Shown piece after piece: positions 43,906 through 56,458 of a DNA stretch of 64,000 nucleotides; within the stretch, counting starts at the first letter, position 1, and every line of letters begins with the position of its first letter. The stretch is from Petunia secreta (Eukaryota; Streptophyta; Magnoliopsida; Solanales; Solanaceae), in NCBI GenBank assembly GCA_029990175.1, contig JARKIP010000035.1, positions 40,314,001-40,378,000 on the forward strand, written 5' to 3'. Below the pieces are notes generated by a model. The model saw nothing but the letters and a program-made list of their open reading frames with translations. It was not told the origin of the DNA and did no database searches. The position numbers and the translations under genes were made by a program.

Positions 43906-45539
43906 ATGGCTCCAAAAGGTACACTCCAATTTGAGATCGTTTCCCGGCCTCCTCACTTGATCAGACTCTGGTGGGAAGATTTGGCCATTACCAGCAAGGC
44001 TCATGTTTAAAAAAGGTTGGGAGAGTTGCTAGCTCTCAAATCTACACTGCCATGACTGGTTTGGTTGAAGCTGCTACACATTTCTGGGACTATAAGAGGG
44101 CTGTGTTTCATTTCAGTGGTTTCGAGTTGGCACCAATGTTGGAAGAATTTGGAGGACTAGCAGGGTTAGAGCTTGGACCCGAGATTATAATTTATCCCCG
44201 AGACGTGGACCCTAAGGAGTTCATTAAATTGCTGGGAGCTCCTTATCATCCATATGTCGAGGGAGTGCATGATGGGAAAGTCACGTTGGAGTATTTGCAT
44301 TCTAGGTTTTGAGATCCGACACTTAGGTATGATTGGACTGGGCATAGGAAGTTCAAGACTGGGAGTGGACCGAATCCAATGCTTTCATCGTTGCTTTTCT
44401 AAGAAGCAGTTTTTTCTCCAACAAAGGAGGCAAGATCGACATAAGGCTGGGAAGAGTGGTAGGGGGGTTACGCAAAGGTTCTTTCAAGCGTCAAGTATGT
44501 TTGGTACCAATTATTTTGGGAGAAGTTTATAGGGCCTTAATCAAATGTAGAAGAGAAGGATATTTCTTCGAGGGATGCAACATGTTGCTGCAAATATGGT
44601 TGATAGAGCATTTGCATAGTGTCCCCGTCAGTCCGGTAGCACCAAAACTATCTTGGAAAGGAGGAATCCGTTCACATAGCGCCCGTATGTCTGGAACAGC
44701 GACATGGGAAGACCCCGCAAACATGGAAGGATGGTACACCAAGTTTGAGGAGCTGCAAGGGGTACAATGGGTAATTGAAAGTTGCTGGCTTCGTTGTTTC
44801 CATACAAGGACAAGACATCACTTTCTTGACATTGATTGGATTCCGAGGAACTCATCACTATATTCCTTTAAGAATCCTCTGACAAGTGGGAATGATACAA
44901 CAAACTCCACAGTTGAATGAAGGGGGAAGCTTCAACGTTGACATAAAGAACACTGAACATCCGATGGTTTGCACTATATTGACAATGTGGGAGAAGAGGC
45001 TCACTATGCAGTTTTGTCATGGCCGAGACAATAGGCTGAACCCCGCAGCTACTCTAGCCTATCCTCAATGACTCAGCGAAGATAAGGCAATGTTCCGATC
45101 CAAGACTATATTGAAAAGGAAAACCAAAGCTCTAAGTGCTGCTGAAAGATACAAAAAGTTGAAACACGAGTTTGACCAAGGAAAGAAGGAGTTAAGGGAG
45201 ACACAAGAGAGGGAGATGAGGAGACAATACAAGGATAAGATCAAAGGGGATGAACTCAAGTACTGGACCGACAAGGTCATGACTGCAAGGCAAGCTGCTG
45301 GGAACTTACAAGATTTGCTCAAGGGATGAGGAGAGTATTTTAAATCAGTACCACTAGAAGAGAAAGAAGCAAAGGGAACAGAAATTTGCGAGTTCTTCAC
45401 AAAAGCTCTGGGTGACATGGAAGCTGGGAAGGACTTGATGGAGATATTTTCTGACCCTCCATTCATGAGTTTGGTTCATAAACCCAAGGAAGAAGCAAAA
45501 GAAGAGAAGGAAAAGGTTGACGCTGAAGCTGATGTTTGA
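43906..45539 (+). pseudogene. Ogre B ORF1b
   Basis: ATG 43906 (MAPKGTLQFEIVSRPPHLI) follows TTTTGTTTTCAG|ACT. The CGG at codon 14 is intact here, unlike Ogre A. Frameshifts occur near 44010 and 44340. Blocks THFWDYKRAVFHF, YPRDVDP, IILGEVYRAL and EGCNMLLQIWLIEHL are as in Ogre A. The C-terminal Lys/Glu-rich segment ends at TGA 45537-45539, with stops near 45069 and 45327. Function unknown; see Ogre A ORF1b. Confidence 0.8.
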
Positions 45540-45879
45540 ATCTAGAGTCTCTTTGCTTGGCACCTAGTCTACTCATATCGAGTCGAGTCGTCTTGTCCCT
45601 TTTGTCGTTATTTTCATTTTGATCGAGTCATCATCTTAAATTAGTGGTTGTAATAAAGCCAAGAAAATGAAATAAAATTTTATTATTTTGGGTTTTAGAC
45701 TGGTGATGATTATGCTTATGCAAATGAAATGATGTGTTTGGTGCAAACGTTACTTCGAATCTGCGATAGCCTTCCTCTGGCACAAAAGAGGTCCCATGCA
45801 TGATTGGACGCGATTTTGCTCAAACTAATATATACTCACATTTTCTCTTCTCATTTTTGATATATCAGTTCCCAAGTCC

Positions 45880-47640
45880 CTGATAGTTTCGTTTGTGCAT
45901 TCTGGCCGCGCCGCAATACCGGTTGACATCCAGAGGATCAATCCCAACACCTCCCCCTTTACCTACAAGGACAAGGACGAGATCAACCATCATGGATGAT
46001 TTCGACAAAGTCGGAAATGGAATTCCTGAGAAGCAAAGCGTGGTCGCCTATGAAAATTATGCTATGTTGGAACAGAGTTGCTCGAGTTGGAGAATAGGAT
46101 CCCCCTAATTTGTACTGATGAGATCATTGAACCAAGCCAAACTACCCGCCCTCACGACAAAGATCCACTATACCCTGAAAAGGACATTCCTCACCCTACC
46201 TACACCGCACCACCAAAAGCACCGCAAAACAATTTATCTTCCTTCACCGTTGAACCAAAAACAATCGCATCACCCACCAAAGATCATGAAATGTATGCAT
46301 CGACCAAGGAAGACCCAGGAAATACCAAAGAGCAAGTCCAATGGCTGGTAGAGAAGTTTAGACAGCTCCAAGACACCAAGGGAAACTGAGGGCTAGCTTA
46401 TGAGGACCTATGCTTGTACCCTGACTTAAAGCTGCCAGAAGGTTATAAGAAACTCAAGTTCAACATGTTCGATGGCAGTGGAGATCCAATGGCTTATTTA
46501 AGATCCTACTGTGACAAGTTGATTGGAGTTGGACATGACGAAAAGATCCGCATGCAGCTGTTTAACCACAGTCTGACCGAAGATGCGCTAGTCTGGTACT
46601 CCAAGCAACAAACAAAGAAATGGACGAGCGGGAAGCAATGGCTGGAGACTTCGTCGACAGTTTTGGGCACAGTACTGATGTTATACCCGATCGGTTTTAC
46701 TTAGAAAAATTGAAGAAGAATTTGCTACTAGGTAGAGGGCTGAAGCCGCTATGGTCCAACCTCCCATGGAAAACGCCGAGATAGCGGCCACCTTCATCCG
46801 CATATAAGAAGACGTCTATTTTGATAAGATGCTGAATCTGCAAGATAAGAAGTTTTGAGAGTTGATCAAGATTGGGGCTATGGTCGAAGATGGACTGAAG
46901 ACTGGAAGGATTGTTAGTTTGGCTGCACTACAAGCCGCTAACAAAGCCCTACAAGCAGGCAGCACTACCACATCAAGAAAGAAGAAGGACGATGTCACTT
47001 TCGTGGCCGCTTCACTTGACCGCTCCCCTACCCATAACCACTACTACCAAACACCTCATCCATCTTACCCATACATACCACTCACATCAACCTACCCAGT
47101 CTGCAATACTCAGCCTATGTACCAAAACCCACCACCACAAGATCAACATACCCACAAAGTCCCAACTACCGAAATACCAATACCTATTCACCAAGGCCTC
47201 ACGCCAATAACATCCCTAGACCCAAAAGAAACTACACCCCACTGGCTGAATCTCGCACTCAGTTGTTTGAGAAACTCAAAACAGCGGGCCAAATACAACC
47301 CGTGCCATTCAAAATGCCTGATAGGATGACACCCTATTTTGATCAAATTAAAACCTGTGCCAATCACTCTGAAGGACCTGGTCACGATACTGAAAAGTGT
47401 TATGCCTTGAGGAACAAGATACAAGACTTGATCGAGCAAAAGGTGATACACTTGAAGACTCCGAACGTGCACAACAATCCCCTGCCTAATCATGGAGATA
47501 ATATGGTGAATTTGATTGAGTTGGATGAGGAATGCAACTTGGAAGGGACTATTGTTAAGGAAAAAGAAAATGTACCAGCAACCGCTTCAGTTACTCAAGC
47601 CGCTACAGCACCAGAGTCCATTGAGGTAGAAGTGGCTCCT
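45880..47640 (+). pseudogene. Ogre B gag
   Basis: It is homologous to Ogre A gag. Gag core FNMFDGSGDPMAYLRSYC (about 46456-46512), DALVWYSKQQTKKWTS, then a deletion near 46700-46730 and IGAMVEDGLKTGRI. The two stops shared with Ogre A lie at about 46805-46807 and 46856-46858. The zinc-binding block (CANHSEGPGHDTEKC, about 47358-47402) is intact. The Pro/Tyr-rich stretch is at 47020-47130. Frameshifts lie near 46070, 46620 and 47150. Confidence 0.8.
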
Positions 47641-49444
47641 AAATTTTATGTCGATGTGGTTCCCCCATACAGCGACAAGGCGGTGTCATGGGATTATGAA
47701 ATGGAGAAGAAGAGTAAGTCAGCAGTTGAGACTGTTGTAGTGCAAGGGATGACAAGGAGTAGGAGGATTTATACTCCCGAGCATCTTGTTCAAGATAGAC
47801 GAGGCATCAGCGAAGAGGAGTCCGAGGGCTTGTGGAAAAAGGTACAAGCAAAGGAATACTCCGTGGTTGAACACTTGGGCAAAACTCCAGCACAAATCTT
47901 TGTTTTGGCTCTACTTCTCAAATCGGAGAGCCACCAAAGTGCTTTGATGAAAGTGTTGGACGAAGCACATGCTCCGATAGACACCTCAGTTGAAAACTTG
48001 GCTAGCATGGTTGGACAAGTCATGGAGGCCAATCCAATTGCTTTTCACAAAAATGAGCTACCATCTGAAGGGTTGAGTCACAACAAAGCTTTGCACGTCA
48101 CTGTCAAATGCAAGGATTGGTTCGTAGGAAGATTTTTGATCGACGGAGGTTCTGGTCTGAACATATGCCCTTTCATCACTCTGAAAAGGATGGGAATTGA
48201 CCAAAGCAAAATAAGGGAGAGCGACATGAAGGTGAAGGCGTTCGATGGGTCACAAAGAAGCACCATTGGGGAGATTGACCTAGCTATCATGGTCGGTCCT
48301 GTGGAGTTCACTGCTGAATTTCATGTCATGGACATCTCTACTTCCTATAATCTATTGTTGCGAAGGCCTTGGATTCATATGGCCCGAGCAGTGCCTTCTA
48401 CATTGCACCAAACTGTGAAGTTCGAGTGGGACCACAAAGAGGTAGTAGTGTTCACTGAAGGGAACAACTCAATCTACAATGAGCAAACCATACCAGCAAT
48501 CGAAGGGAATGCTCCTGATAGGCAGACATTCTATACTGTAGAACTCGTAGGAGCAGTGCAAGGCACTCGAGGAGGACGCCGCAGGAACTACAATTCAAGT
48601 TGGAATCCCATAGACACGGTCCAAGGAGGTTATACTACACACTTCGCTCCCAAGTTGGACAACACACCACCTGGGGTTGAAGAGAAGAAGAGAAACTTTT
48701 ATAGCGCCTACTGGGATTGGCCAAGGCAAAGGCTACGAAAGAAAGAATTTGGTCTCGGAACCAGTCATGTCTGATTGGGGAGTGCCTTCACGCAAATTTC
48801 GTAAGGCCCTACCAGCTAAGACCGAGAAGCGACCAATGTATTTACCCAATGCCCGTCACAATTGGAAGCGCATCTTTGAAGAAACAAAGGGAAAGCAAGT
48901 GTGGATACCCAAGGCACCTGAACCTATGGAGGTAGTGATCGAAGAGCCATATATACTCCCACAACCTGCAAAATGGCCCGTAGACTGGGTCGTAAGTATC
49001 ATGATTAAGCAAGGCTACGGACCTGGCAAAGGTTTGGGCAAGAACTTGGATGGTATGGTCGAGCCAATAAGAATTGTGATGAGGCCTGACAATGAGAAGG
49101 CTGGCATAGGGTACATTCTGACCTACGAGAAGAGCATGGAAGAAGCATCACTGGACTTCAAGTTCTATAAGAAAAGCATCAAGACTCTTTTGCATATCTT
49201 CGTCTCGTCTGGATACTTGGATGGCCAAAAAGTGGAGGTGTCCACAGCACAAGGGGTTGAGCTGAAGACAGTTGATGCTGAAGAGGATATGCTGGCAGGA
49301 GTGCAAAATCTATTCATATATGATGAAGACTGCTGTGTGATCCTAGAAGAACATGTTGAACCTCCTGGACTAACAAAGGCTGGATCTGGAGCGGCGTTGA
49401 GCAACTGGATCAGCAATCGGGCACGAGCTTATCATAGACCTTAA
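47641..49444 (+). pseudogene. Ogre B protease and G-patch region
   Basis: One open frame (47263-48774) carries the end of gag and the protease. The active site reads FLIDGGSGLNICP (about 48133-48172) and the second block is YNLLLRRPW, where GRP is usual. A frameshift near 48715 leads to the frame 48677-49444, with a G-patch domain (IKQGYGPGKGLGKNLDG, about 49000-49050). The frame ends TAA TAG at 49442-49447, where Ogre A has its intron donor. Protease and G-patch are better preserved than in Ogre A. Confidence 0.82.
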
Positions 49445-49447
49445 TAG

Positions 49448-49681
49448 AGCTAAGGGGGATTAAATTTTTTTTTATGCTTTCTAAAATAAAACCCGACTTT
49501 GAGTCATGGGGTTTCCATTTTCTCTTCTATGTTGCACATGTCTCCCTGCAAACTTTGTTTTGCAAGGATTCATAAATAAAATATTTCACTATTTCCTGTT
49601 TAACTTTTGCTTTAATATTTTAATTTTGTAATTTTTTTTCAGCATTCAAAATGATAATCCCATTGAGTCCACAATCGCAAC
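49448..49681 (+). other. Ogre B counterpart of the protease-RT intron
   Basis: Non-coding and T-rich, ending TTTTTTTTTCAG near 49642. The acceptor is intact. The donor position reads CTTAATAG instead of CTTGGTAG. Confidence 0.55.
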
Positions 49682-49693
49682 GTGTCTCAAAAA

Positions 49694-50848
49694 ATGGAGC
49701 TTGAGGAAACTAGAGTTGACTATGATGATTTTGATGAAATCACATTAGAAGAAATTGAGAGATTTGAAAACAAGCCTAAGCCAAACTTAGAGGAAACTGA
49801 GGCGATAAAACTGGGAGATGAGGGAATGGTGAAGGAGACACGGATCAGTGTGCACCTCACCGTCTAAGATAAAAAGCGATATACTGAGTTTCTTAAAGAA
49901 TATGAGGACGTATTCGCCTAGTCGTACAATGAAAAGACTGGCATAAGCACGGATGTGGTAGCCCACAAACTACCTATCAATCCGGGCTTTCCGCCGGTCA
50001 AACAAAAGGCCCGAACTTTCAAATCATCGGTTTGCTGAAAATTGGTGAGGAGGTAACCATGCAGCTCAATGCAGGGATCTTGAAAACAGTTGAGTATCCA
50101 ACTTGGCTGACTAACATTGTCCCAGTGCCGAAGAAAGATGAGAAACTCCGAGTTTGTGTTGATTACGAAGATATGAATAGGGCAAGGCCGAAGGATGATT
50201 TTCCTCTGCCAAACATACACATCCTGATTGATAATTGCGCGAAACATGAGCTGCAATCCTTCGTGGACTGTTTCGCCGGCTATCATCAAGTGCTCATGGA
50301 TGAGGAGGATGCCGAGAAGACAGCTTTCACTACATCTTGGGGGATTTATTGCTACAATGTTATGCCATTTGGTTTGAAGAACGCTGCGGCAACTTACATG
50401 AGGGCTATGACAACTATGTTCCATGACTTGATGCACAAAGAGATTGAAGTCTATGTTGACGATGTGATCATCAAATCAAAGAAGAGCTCAGAGCACCTTG
50501 ACAACTTGCGCAAGTTTTTCAATCGCTTGCGAAGGTACAATCTCAAGCTAAATCCGGCAAAATGTGCTTTTGGTGTTCCAGCCGGGAAGCTTCTAGGTTT
50601 CATCGTCAGTAGGAGGGGTATCGAGTTTGATCCATCCAAGATCAAGGCCATTAAAGAATTGCCACCGCCAAAAAGCAAGAAAGAGGTTATGAGCTTCCTC
50701 GGAAGGCTCAATTACATTAGTCGATTCATAGCACAATCCACTGTCATCTGTGAGCCAATCATCAAGCTACTAAAGAAAGACGCAGTAATCAAGTGGACAG
50801 AGGATAGACAAAGCAAACACTGGGGCAGAATTTTTGAGGAACTCTAAA
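49694..50848 (+). pseudogene. Ogre B reverse transcriptase, fused to 3' UTR sequence
   Basis: MELEETRVDYDDFDE leads into RT: VDYEDMNRARPKDDFPLPN, FAGYHQVLMDEEDAEKTAF and catalytic YVDD (about 50454-50465), then FLGRLNYISRFIAQ. Stops occur near 49864 and 49919, and a frameshift near 50030; from 50032 the frame is clean to 50847. After KKDAVIKWTED the sequence becomes RQSKHWGRIFEEL, which is translated 3' UTR. RNase H and integrase are absent. RT would copy element RNA; the catalytic core here is intact but the upstream frame is broken. Confidence 0.88.
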
Positions 50849-52763
50849 AAATTCCTAGAGGACAAACAAAGCAAACACTAGGGACGAATTTTTGAGGAAC
50901 TCACAAAAATTCCTAAAGGACAAACACAGTTGAAACTAGTGCAGAAATTTTTGAGGACCTCTCCTCAAAAATTTCCTCAAAAATTTCAAACACAAATTGG
51001 GGAAGAATTTTGAGGTCGTACTAAAAATTCACTCGATAAAGTTTGGAACAGCATGAAGAGCGACAACTCTGGCCTTACAGAATGCGACTTGTGACTCAAT
51101 GAGATGAAATATCATAATATATTTCTTTCTTATAAAAGGTTTTTCAAAAAGTTGCATTATTTACTATTTCATGCATATCCCTATCAGCTCGGCCAAGATC
51201 CTTACACTCGTAGATAGCGAGCGTGAAGCAAGCCAAGAATGCATCAACCAAACCACCTCATACAACTCACCAATCTTTCTTTTGATGCAGGCACAAAAGA
51301 TACGTGAATCGGCAAGACACGACAGATATGTTTCAACGAACGGTTTGTCATTTACATTAGCTGAGGGTACACAGCCTGAAGCATCGGTTGAGGGTACACA
51401 GTTCGATATCAATTTGTCCTTTACATTAGCTGAGGGTACATAGCCCGAAGCATCGGTTGAGGGTACACATCTCGATATCGATTTTCAATTTTAAATTAGC
51501 TGAGGGTACACAGCCTGAAGCATCGGTTGAGGGTACACAGCCCGATATCGATTTGCACTTTAAATTAGTTGAGGGTACACAGCCCGAAGCGTCAGTTGAG
51601 GGTACACAACCCAATATCAATTTTTCATTTACATTAGCTGAGAGTACACAGCGAATAGCGTCGGTTGAGGGTACACAGCCCGAAGCATCGGTTGAGGGTA
51701 CACATCCCGATATCGATTTACATTTTAAAGTAGCTGAGGGTACACAGCCTGAAGCGTCGATTAAGGGTACACAACCCGATATCGATTTGCATTTACATTA
51801 GCTGAGGGTACACAGCCTGAAACGTCGATTGAGGGTACAAAGCCTGATATCGATTTGCATTCACATTAGCTGAGGGTACACAACCTGAAGCTTCAGTTGA
51901 AGGTACATAGTCCGATATCGATTTGCATTTATATTAGCTGAGGGTACACAGCCTGAAGCATCGGTCGAGGGTACAAAACCCGATATCGATTTGTCATTTA
52001 AATTAGCTGAGGGTATGCAGCCCGAAGCGTCGGTTGAGGGTACAGAGCCCGATATCGATTTGCATTTTAAATTAGCTGAGGGTACACAGCCCGAAGCATC
52101 GATAGAGGGTATACAGCCCGATATCGATTTGCATTTACATTAGCTGAGGGTACACAGCCCGAAGTGTCGGTTGAGGGTATACAGCCCGATATTGATTTCC
52201 ATTCGCATTTGCTGAGGGTACACAGCCCGAAGCATCGGTTGAGGGTACATAGTCCGATATCGATTTGTATTTATATTAGCTGAGGGTACACAGCCCGAAG
52301 CGTCGGTTCAGGGTACCCAGCCCGATATCAATTTGAATTTACGTTAGCCGAGGGTACACAGTCCGAAGCGTCAGTTGAGGTTACACAGCCCGATATCGAT
52401 TTGACATTTTAATTCTTTGCGGAGGGTACACAGCCCAATGCACCAACGGAGGGCACACAACCCGATGTCGAATCTAACACTTGACAGCAAGGGACACACA
52501 ATCATAGATAACAGAGACAACTATATACAGCAAGAATCCTAGAATGATAATCCAACCCGGAAGGAAGTTACGTTTTATATAAATTATGTTACAGGCTTGT
52601 CTTTATTGCAGGGTATGCCCCAAGCAAAGTAAACACTACAACCTGACTCCCTGGCAACTCCCCTATGTCTCAAACACTCCTCTAGAGTCATGACAAAATT
52701 GGCCGCACTGTCAATGTCTTTGCCCGAAGACTCTTTCATCATCCTCGGGCAAAGAAGGGCAGC
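50849..52763 (+). other. Ogre B 3' UTR
   Basis: It starts with two near-copies of a roughly 64-bp unit (about 50806-50930, AAAGCAAACACT...AATTTTTGAGGAACTC) and a third degenerate one, then the 69-bp tandem array. It ends in a purine-rich tract (CGGGCAAAGAAGGGCAGC, 52746-52763) at the 3' LTR. No gene is supported. Confidence 0.75.
51359..52480. repeat. Ogre B 3' UTR minisatellite, 68-69 bp unit, about 16 copies
   Basis: Unit starts occur at 51359, 51428, 51498, 51567, 51636, 51732, 51800, 51868, 51936, 52005, 52074, 52142, about 52210, 52278 and 52346. Each unit holds two copies of a GAGGGTACACAGCCCGA word about 27 bp apart. One unit has an extra 27 bp. Homologous to the Ogre A array. Confidence 0.93.
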
Positions 52764-53265
52764 TATTGACACCCAATTTTGTCCCTCCTATTTTTAAAAT
52801 CAATAATTTTCAAAATTTACACACGATTGCGCATTTATTCTTGCCCCATCCATTCTTTCAAATTATCTTCTCATAATGGCCTAGCAATCGAAATCATTTT
52901 CAAAAACAGCATTGTGTAGAACCATAGCCATTTTACAAGATGTACGCTTCCATTTTACGTTTCTCAAATTACCATTATTTTTGATAAAATTACCCGATTC
53001 ATTTTAAAATCCCAAAATACATTTTTATACGCTTCCCTAACTATTTTATTGCTATTAAAATTAATCCCCTAATTTTCCTATATTTTATACATTACACCTC
53101 ACATCTTATACACATCACACATACTTTTACACCTCAGCATCGACGTGGCCTCATCCTGGCCCTTCATTTCTTTGATCCAACGGTCGAGCTTGAAACTCCT
53201 ACTCTCAACTACACAACCCCTAAAGTCCTTCAGCCATTCCATTTCTCTCCCCAACCCCCGATAAT

Positions 53266-53309
<44 letters not shown>

Positions 53310-56300
53310 CGAAATGAAGAGCCACCACAGTCGTGGCCTTTTGCGGTCAATTTGGCCGGTGAAAATTGGAAAAAATTGTATTATTAGACTCCCCTTGTCA
53401 TCCACTACAAATCCTGTATACTTTTGATGAAATTTGGATGAGGGAAAATCTCGACCCTTATTGACCGAGTCACCACCGCCGGGAAATGCCTCCGGCGGGG
53501 TCAGGTTATGTTGAACGATGTTATCGCTTTAAAAAGGGTAAGAAAACCTTTATGCGAGGTCGACTCGCGACGGGTTGATGTGACCCGATCTTGATTTATG
53601 CGAATGGGTAATCCCTAATCCTTTGTCTGATTGTTTGAATTTGTGTGATAACCTGCCTAAATTTGCCTATTCCTTCCCATGTTAACACGACAAGTAGTCA
53701 TTTAGCAATGGATTAGAGTAACACTTGTGAAATTTATTAATCTTCATCCGTTTCATTAAGTTTGAATAATGATTATTGCCTGAGTTTTTTGTGAGCATGA
53801 CTTATGTCCTGAAACACCTTGGCTAACATGCAAACTTGAAATTTAGGGCAGTCTAGTGGAATTGCCATGTTCATCCATGTTAGTTGTAGTGTATTTGGCC
53901 CCTTTCTATGCCAGAATGCCTAATTTTCATGACTATATGTTTGTAATTTGAATGGGCAGCCTATCTTGCATACTTAGCAGGATTTTAGGTGATTGGAGTC
54001 AGATTTTTATTGATACTTGAAAGGGGCTAATAAGCTGCTTGATTGGTCCGAGATTAGCTAAAACTGTCAATTGATTTTAAGCCTAAAATAGGCCTAACTG
54101 ATTGATTTTGAACCTGGACCATGCTAATTGAAAGAAAAGGAATTCTATTTTTGTTTTAAATCCTGATTTACCTTAGAATTTGGGATTGATTGAACTATGT
54201 TTGGTAACTATACTTATTTGAATCTTTTAATTATGCAAGACATTACTTCCTTGCCTTTTGGTGTCCTGTCGTTTGAACCCACACCCTTCACCCCTCACAC
54301 CTATAAAAAAGGACTTATTTTTGACATCTTGACAGAGTTTTTGGACAACATACACACAGAGAAAACACACAGCTCTTACATAGAAACAAGAAGGCTGCAG
54401 AACACTTTTTCTGAAGCTTTATCTCCTTCTCTGACTTTCTTCTTCTGGGAAGAAATTTCTTCACTTAGTTTTTTGGTTTTGTCTTGCAAGTCCTGATCAA
54501 CCTTCACACTGTTCCTCTTTTCTTTTACTATCAAGAGGTACTCTTTATTTCTTCTTGACTACCTACTGTATATGTTACCCTAATTGATTGTGCCTAGATA
54601 ATTTATTTGCTCCACCCTATCTAATATGTTAGCTTAGACTGCCTATGCTTGAACATTGCATGCCTAGACTTTTTGCTTATTAGTACATTGGTAATCTTGT
54701 CTAGTTCTGATTAGGATGATCCAATGGGATCATACCAGTTTTCCTAAAGTACAGGGGCTTTGTTTGCACTTTATTAATAAGGTTCTCTGCAGTCCTTCTT
54801 AATTTAAAACAAAGCCTCAATCTCAGGCTTCCCTTTCCCCATTCCTTGCTAATCTTATTATGCAGCTTTGTTTGGATGGTCTTAGATAGACCCTGCTATG
54901 CTGATTGATCAGAGGAGAACCCTAAAGTTTGATGGGGTCAATGAGTAGACCCTCTAAGATGGTTCTGATTGTTCTGGAATTATAAACCTTTGACTGTTAT
55001 AATGGTACCTTTGGTACTTAAGAAACAGGGCACTTTCCTTTTACCATTACCCTTCCCTTGTGCTTTTCCCCCTAGAAACTGTCCCCAATCTGTATATTTG
55101 TTAAGGCTTCCTGCCTGTATGCTTTAAAATAGGGGTACGCAGTTATTATGCTGTGCATATAGCCATCCAGGGGCTCTTCTCTCGACCTTTCACTCCTATA
55201 TGTTGCATTATCTAGAAAATCATGATATTTGCATAGCATTCATTGTTTTCAAACTGAAAGTCCCATGTTATTTTCTAAAACTGCATGTTCTGGGTAGAAT
55301 CTGAATGATAACACTGTCTTAATCACTCCACACAGGTGTTAGAATTAAAATTTTATGAGAAGATACCTTCTGAGTGTTTGAGTCTAATTTCGTTTGACAG
55401 GGCTTAAATGTGTAATATTTGCATAATCTGAACTATTTCTGCAAGACAAAAGACTGCCCCTATTTGCGCAAACAATCCAGGCCCAGAAGTGTTTTAAAAC
55501 GTGGCCTTTATATGTTTTTGAATTATTTTAATTACTTAAAATGCTCCTATACACTATATATTAGTGTATATGGGTGTATAAAGTATTTGGGGACATTTAT
55601 ATGCTTATATGTATTTTACTAAAGCTAAAATTATTACTTGGTCCTATATTTGCATGCTTATACATATACATATATGTATATATTTTATGTGTGGCAGCCC
55701 CATTATTTGCATTTGCGTGCTTCTGTGATACCCATTTTCAAAAACAGCCATTTCGCCTATCTATATATTTCCAAAAAAAATAGACTCCTAAACAAAAAAG
55801 GCCATTAAGTCTAGGGCTCGATAATTAATGACGAGTCGCACCGACTCTAAATGGCCAACATTTCGTTTTAAAAATAAACCCCATTTTGTTTTGGTACAAA
55901 TCTGAAATTGGTTTGCTAAACTGCCTATTTGTGCAAAATTGTTTTAAATGTTAGAATTGCAAAAATAGGTTGAAATTGAACATTCTTGCATGTCTAAACT
56001 ATGCTTACGATTAGGCATTTATATTAGAGGCTATAAAATGCGATTAGGCTTATATAGAGGTCGTGTGTGAAATCTGTTTGTATACGCGTAAACTAAATTG
56101 CATAGACATGTTATTTTCTTGAACTAAATACTAAAATGACCTTCCAAGTTAGTATTATATGATAGCATTCACCATTTTTTATCCTAAAATATAGACTCGG
56201 ACGGGAACCACCTTTCGTGGGACTCGGGGGAGTGCCTAACACCTTTTTCCCCGAGTCATTCGGACTTCTTACCCTTTTGAATCCCTGAAATAGACTAGTG

Positions 56301-56453
56301 TGACCAATAGACTTGACCCTAGACACTTAGGTGGCCTAATACACCTTAGAAGACTGTATTAGGTGGCGACTCCAACACTTAAACTCAAATGAGTTACCTA
56401 GTAAAATTCGAAACCCGACTCGCTTCGAGTTGAGTCCAAAATAGGGTATGACA
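52764..56453 (+). repeat. Ogre B 3' LTR (3,690 bp)
   Basis: It begins TATTGACACCC (one change from the TGTT start) and ends TATGACA at 56453, followed by GGATG. It contains a (TC)n run at 53269-53307. In sampled stretches it differs from the 5' LTR by about 3-7 percent. Confidence 0.92.
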
Positions 56454-56458
56454 GGATG

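Larger units (their letters stand above)
24680..56453 (+). mobile_element. Ogre B (Tat lineage, deletion derivative), carrying elements C and F
   Basis: LTRs are 24680-25058 plus 32642-36023 (split by C) and 52764-56453. A perfect target duplication GGATG lies at 24675-24679 and 56454-56458, inside Ogre A RNase H. The primer site matches tRNA-Arg. Net length is about 18.5 kb without C and F. It has ORF1a, ORF1b, gag, an intact-looking protease motif, G-patch and RT with YVDD. RNase H and integrase are missing: the frame runs from the RT C-terminus straight into 3' UTR sequence. It could only have moved with enzymes supplied in trans if the deletion preceded insertion. Confidence 0.95.

Noticed and set aside
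51457..51801. Repetitive protein (EGTQPEAS repeats) as a real gene
   Set aside because: It is a translated minisatellite, stops appear after a few units, and the opposite strand is equally open.
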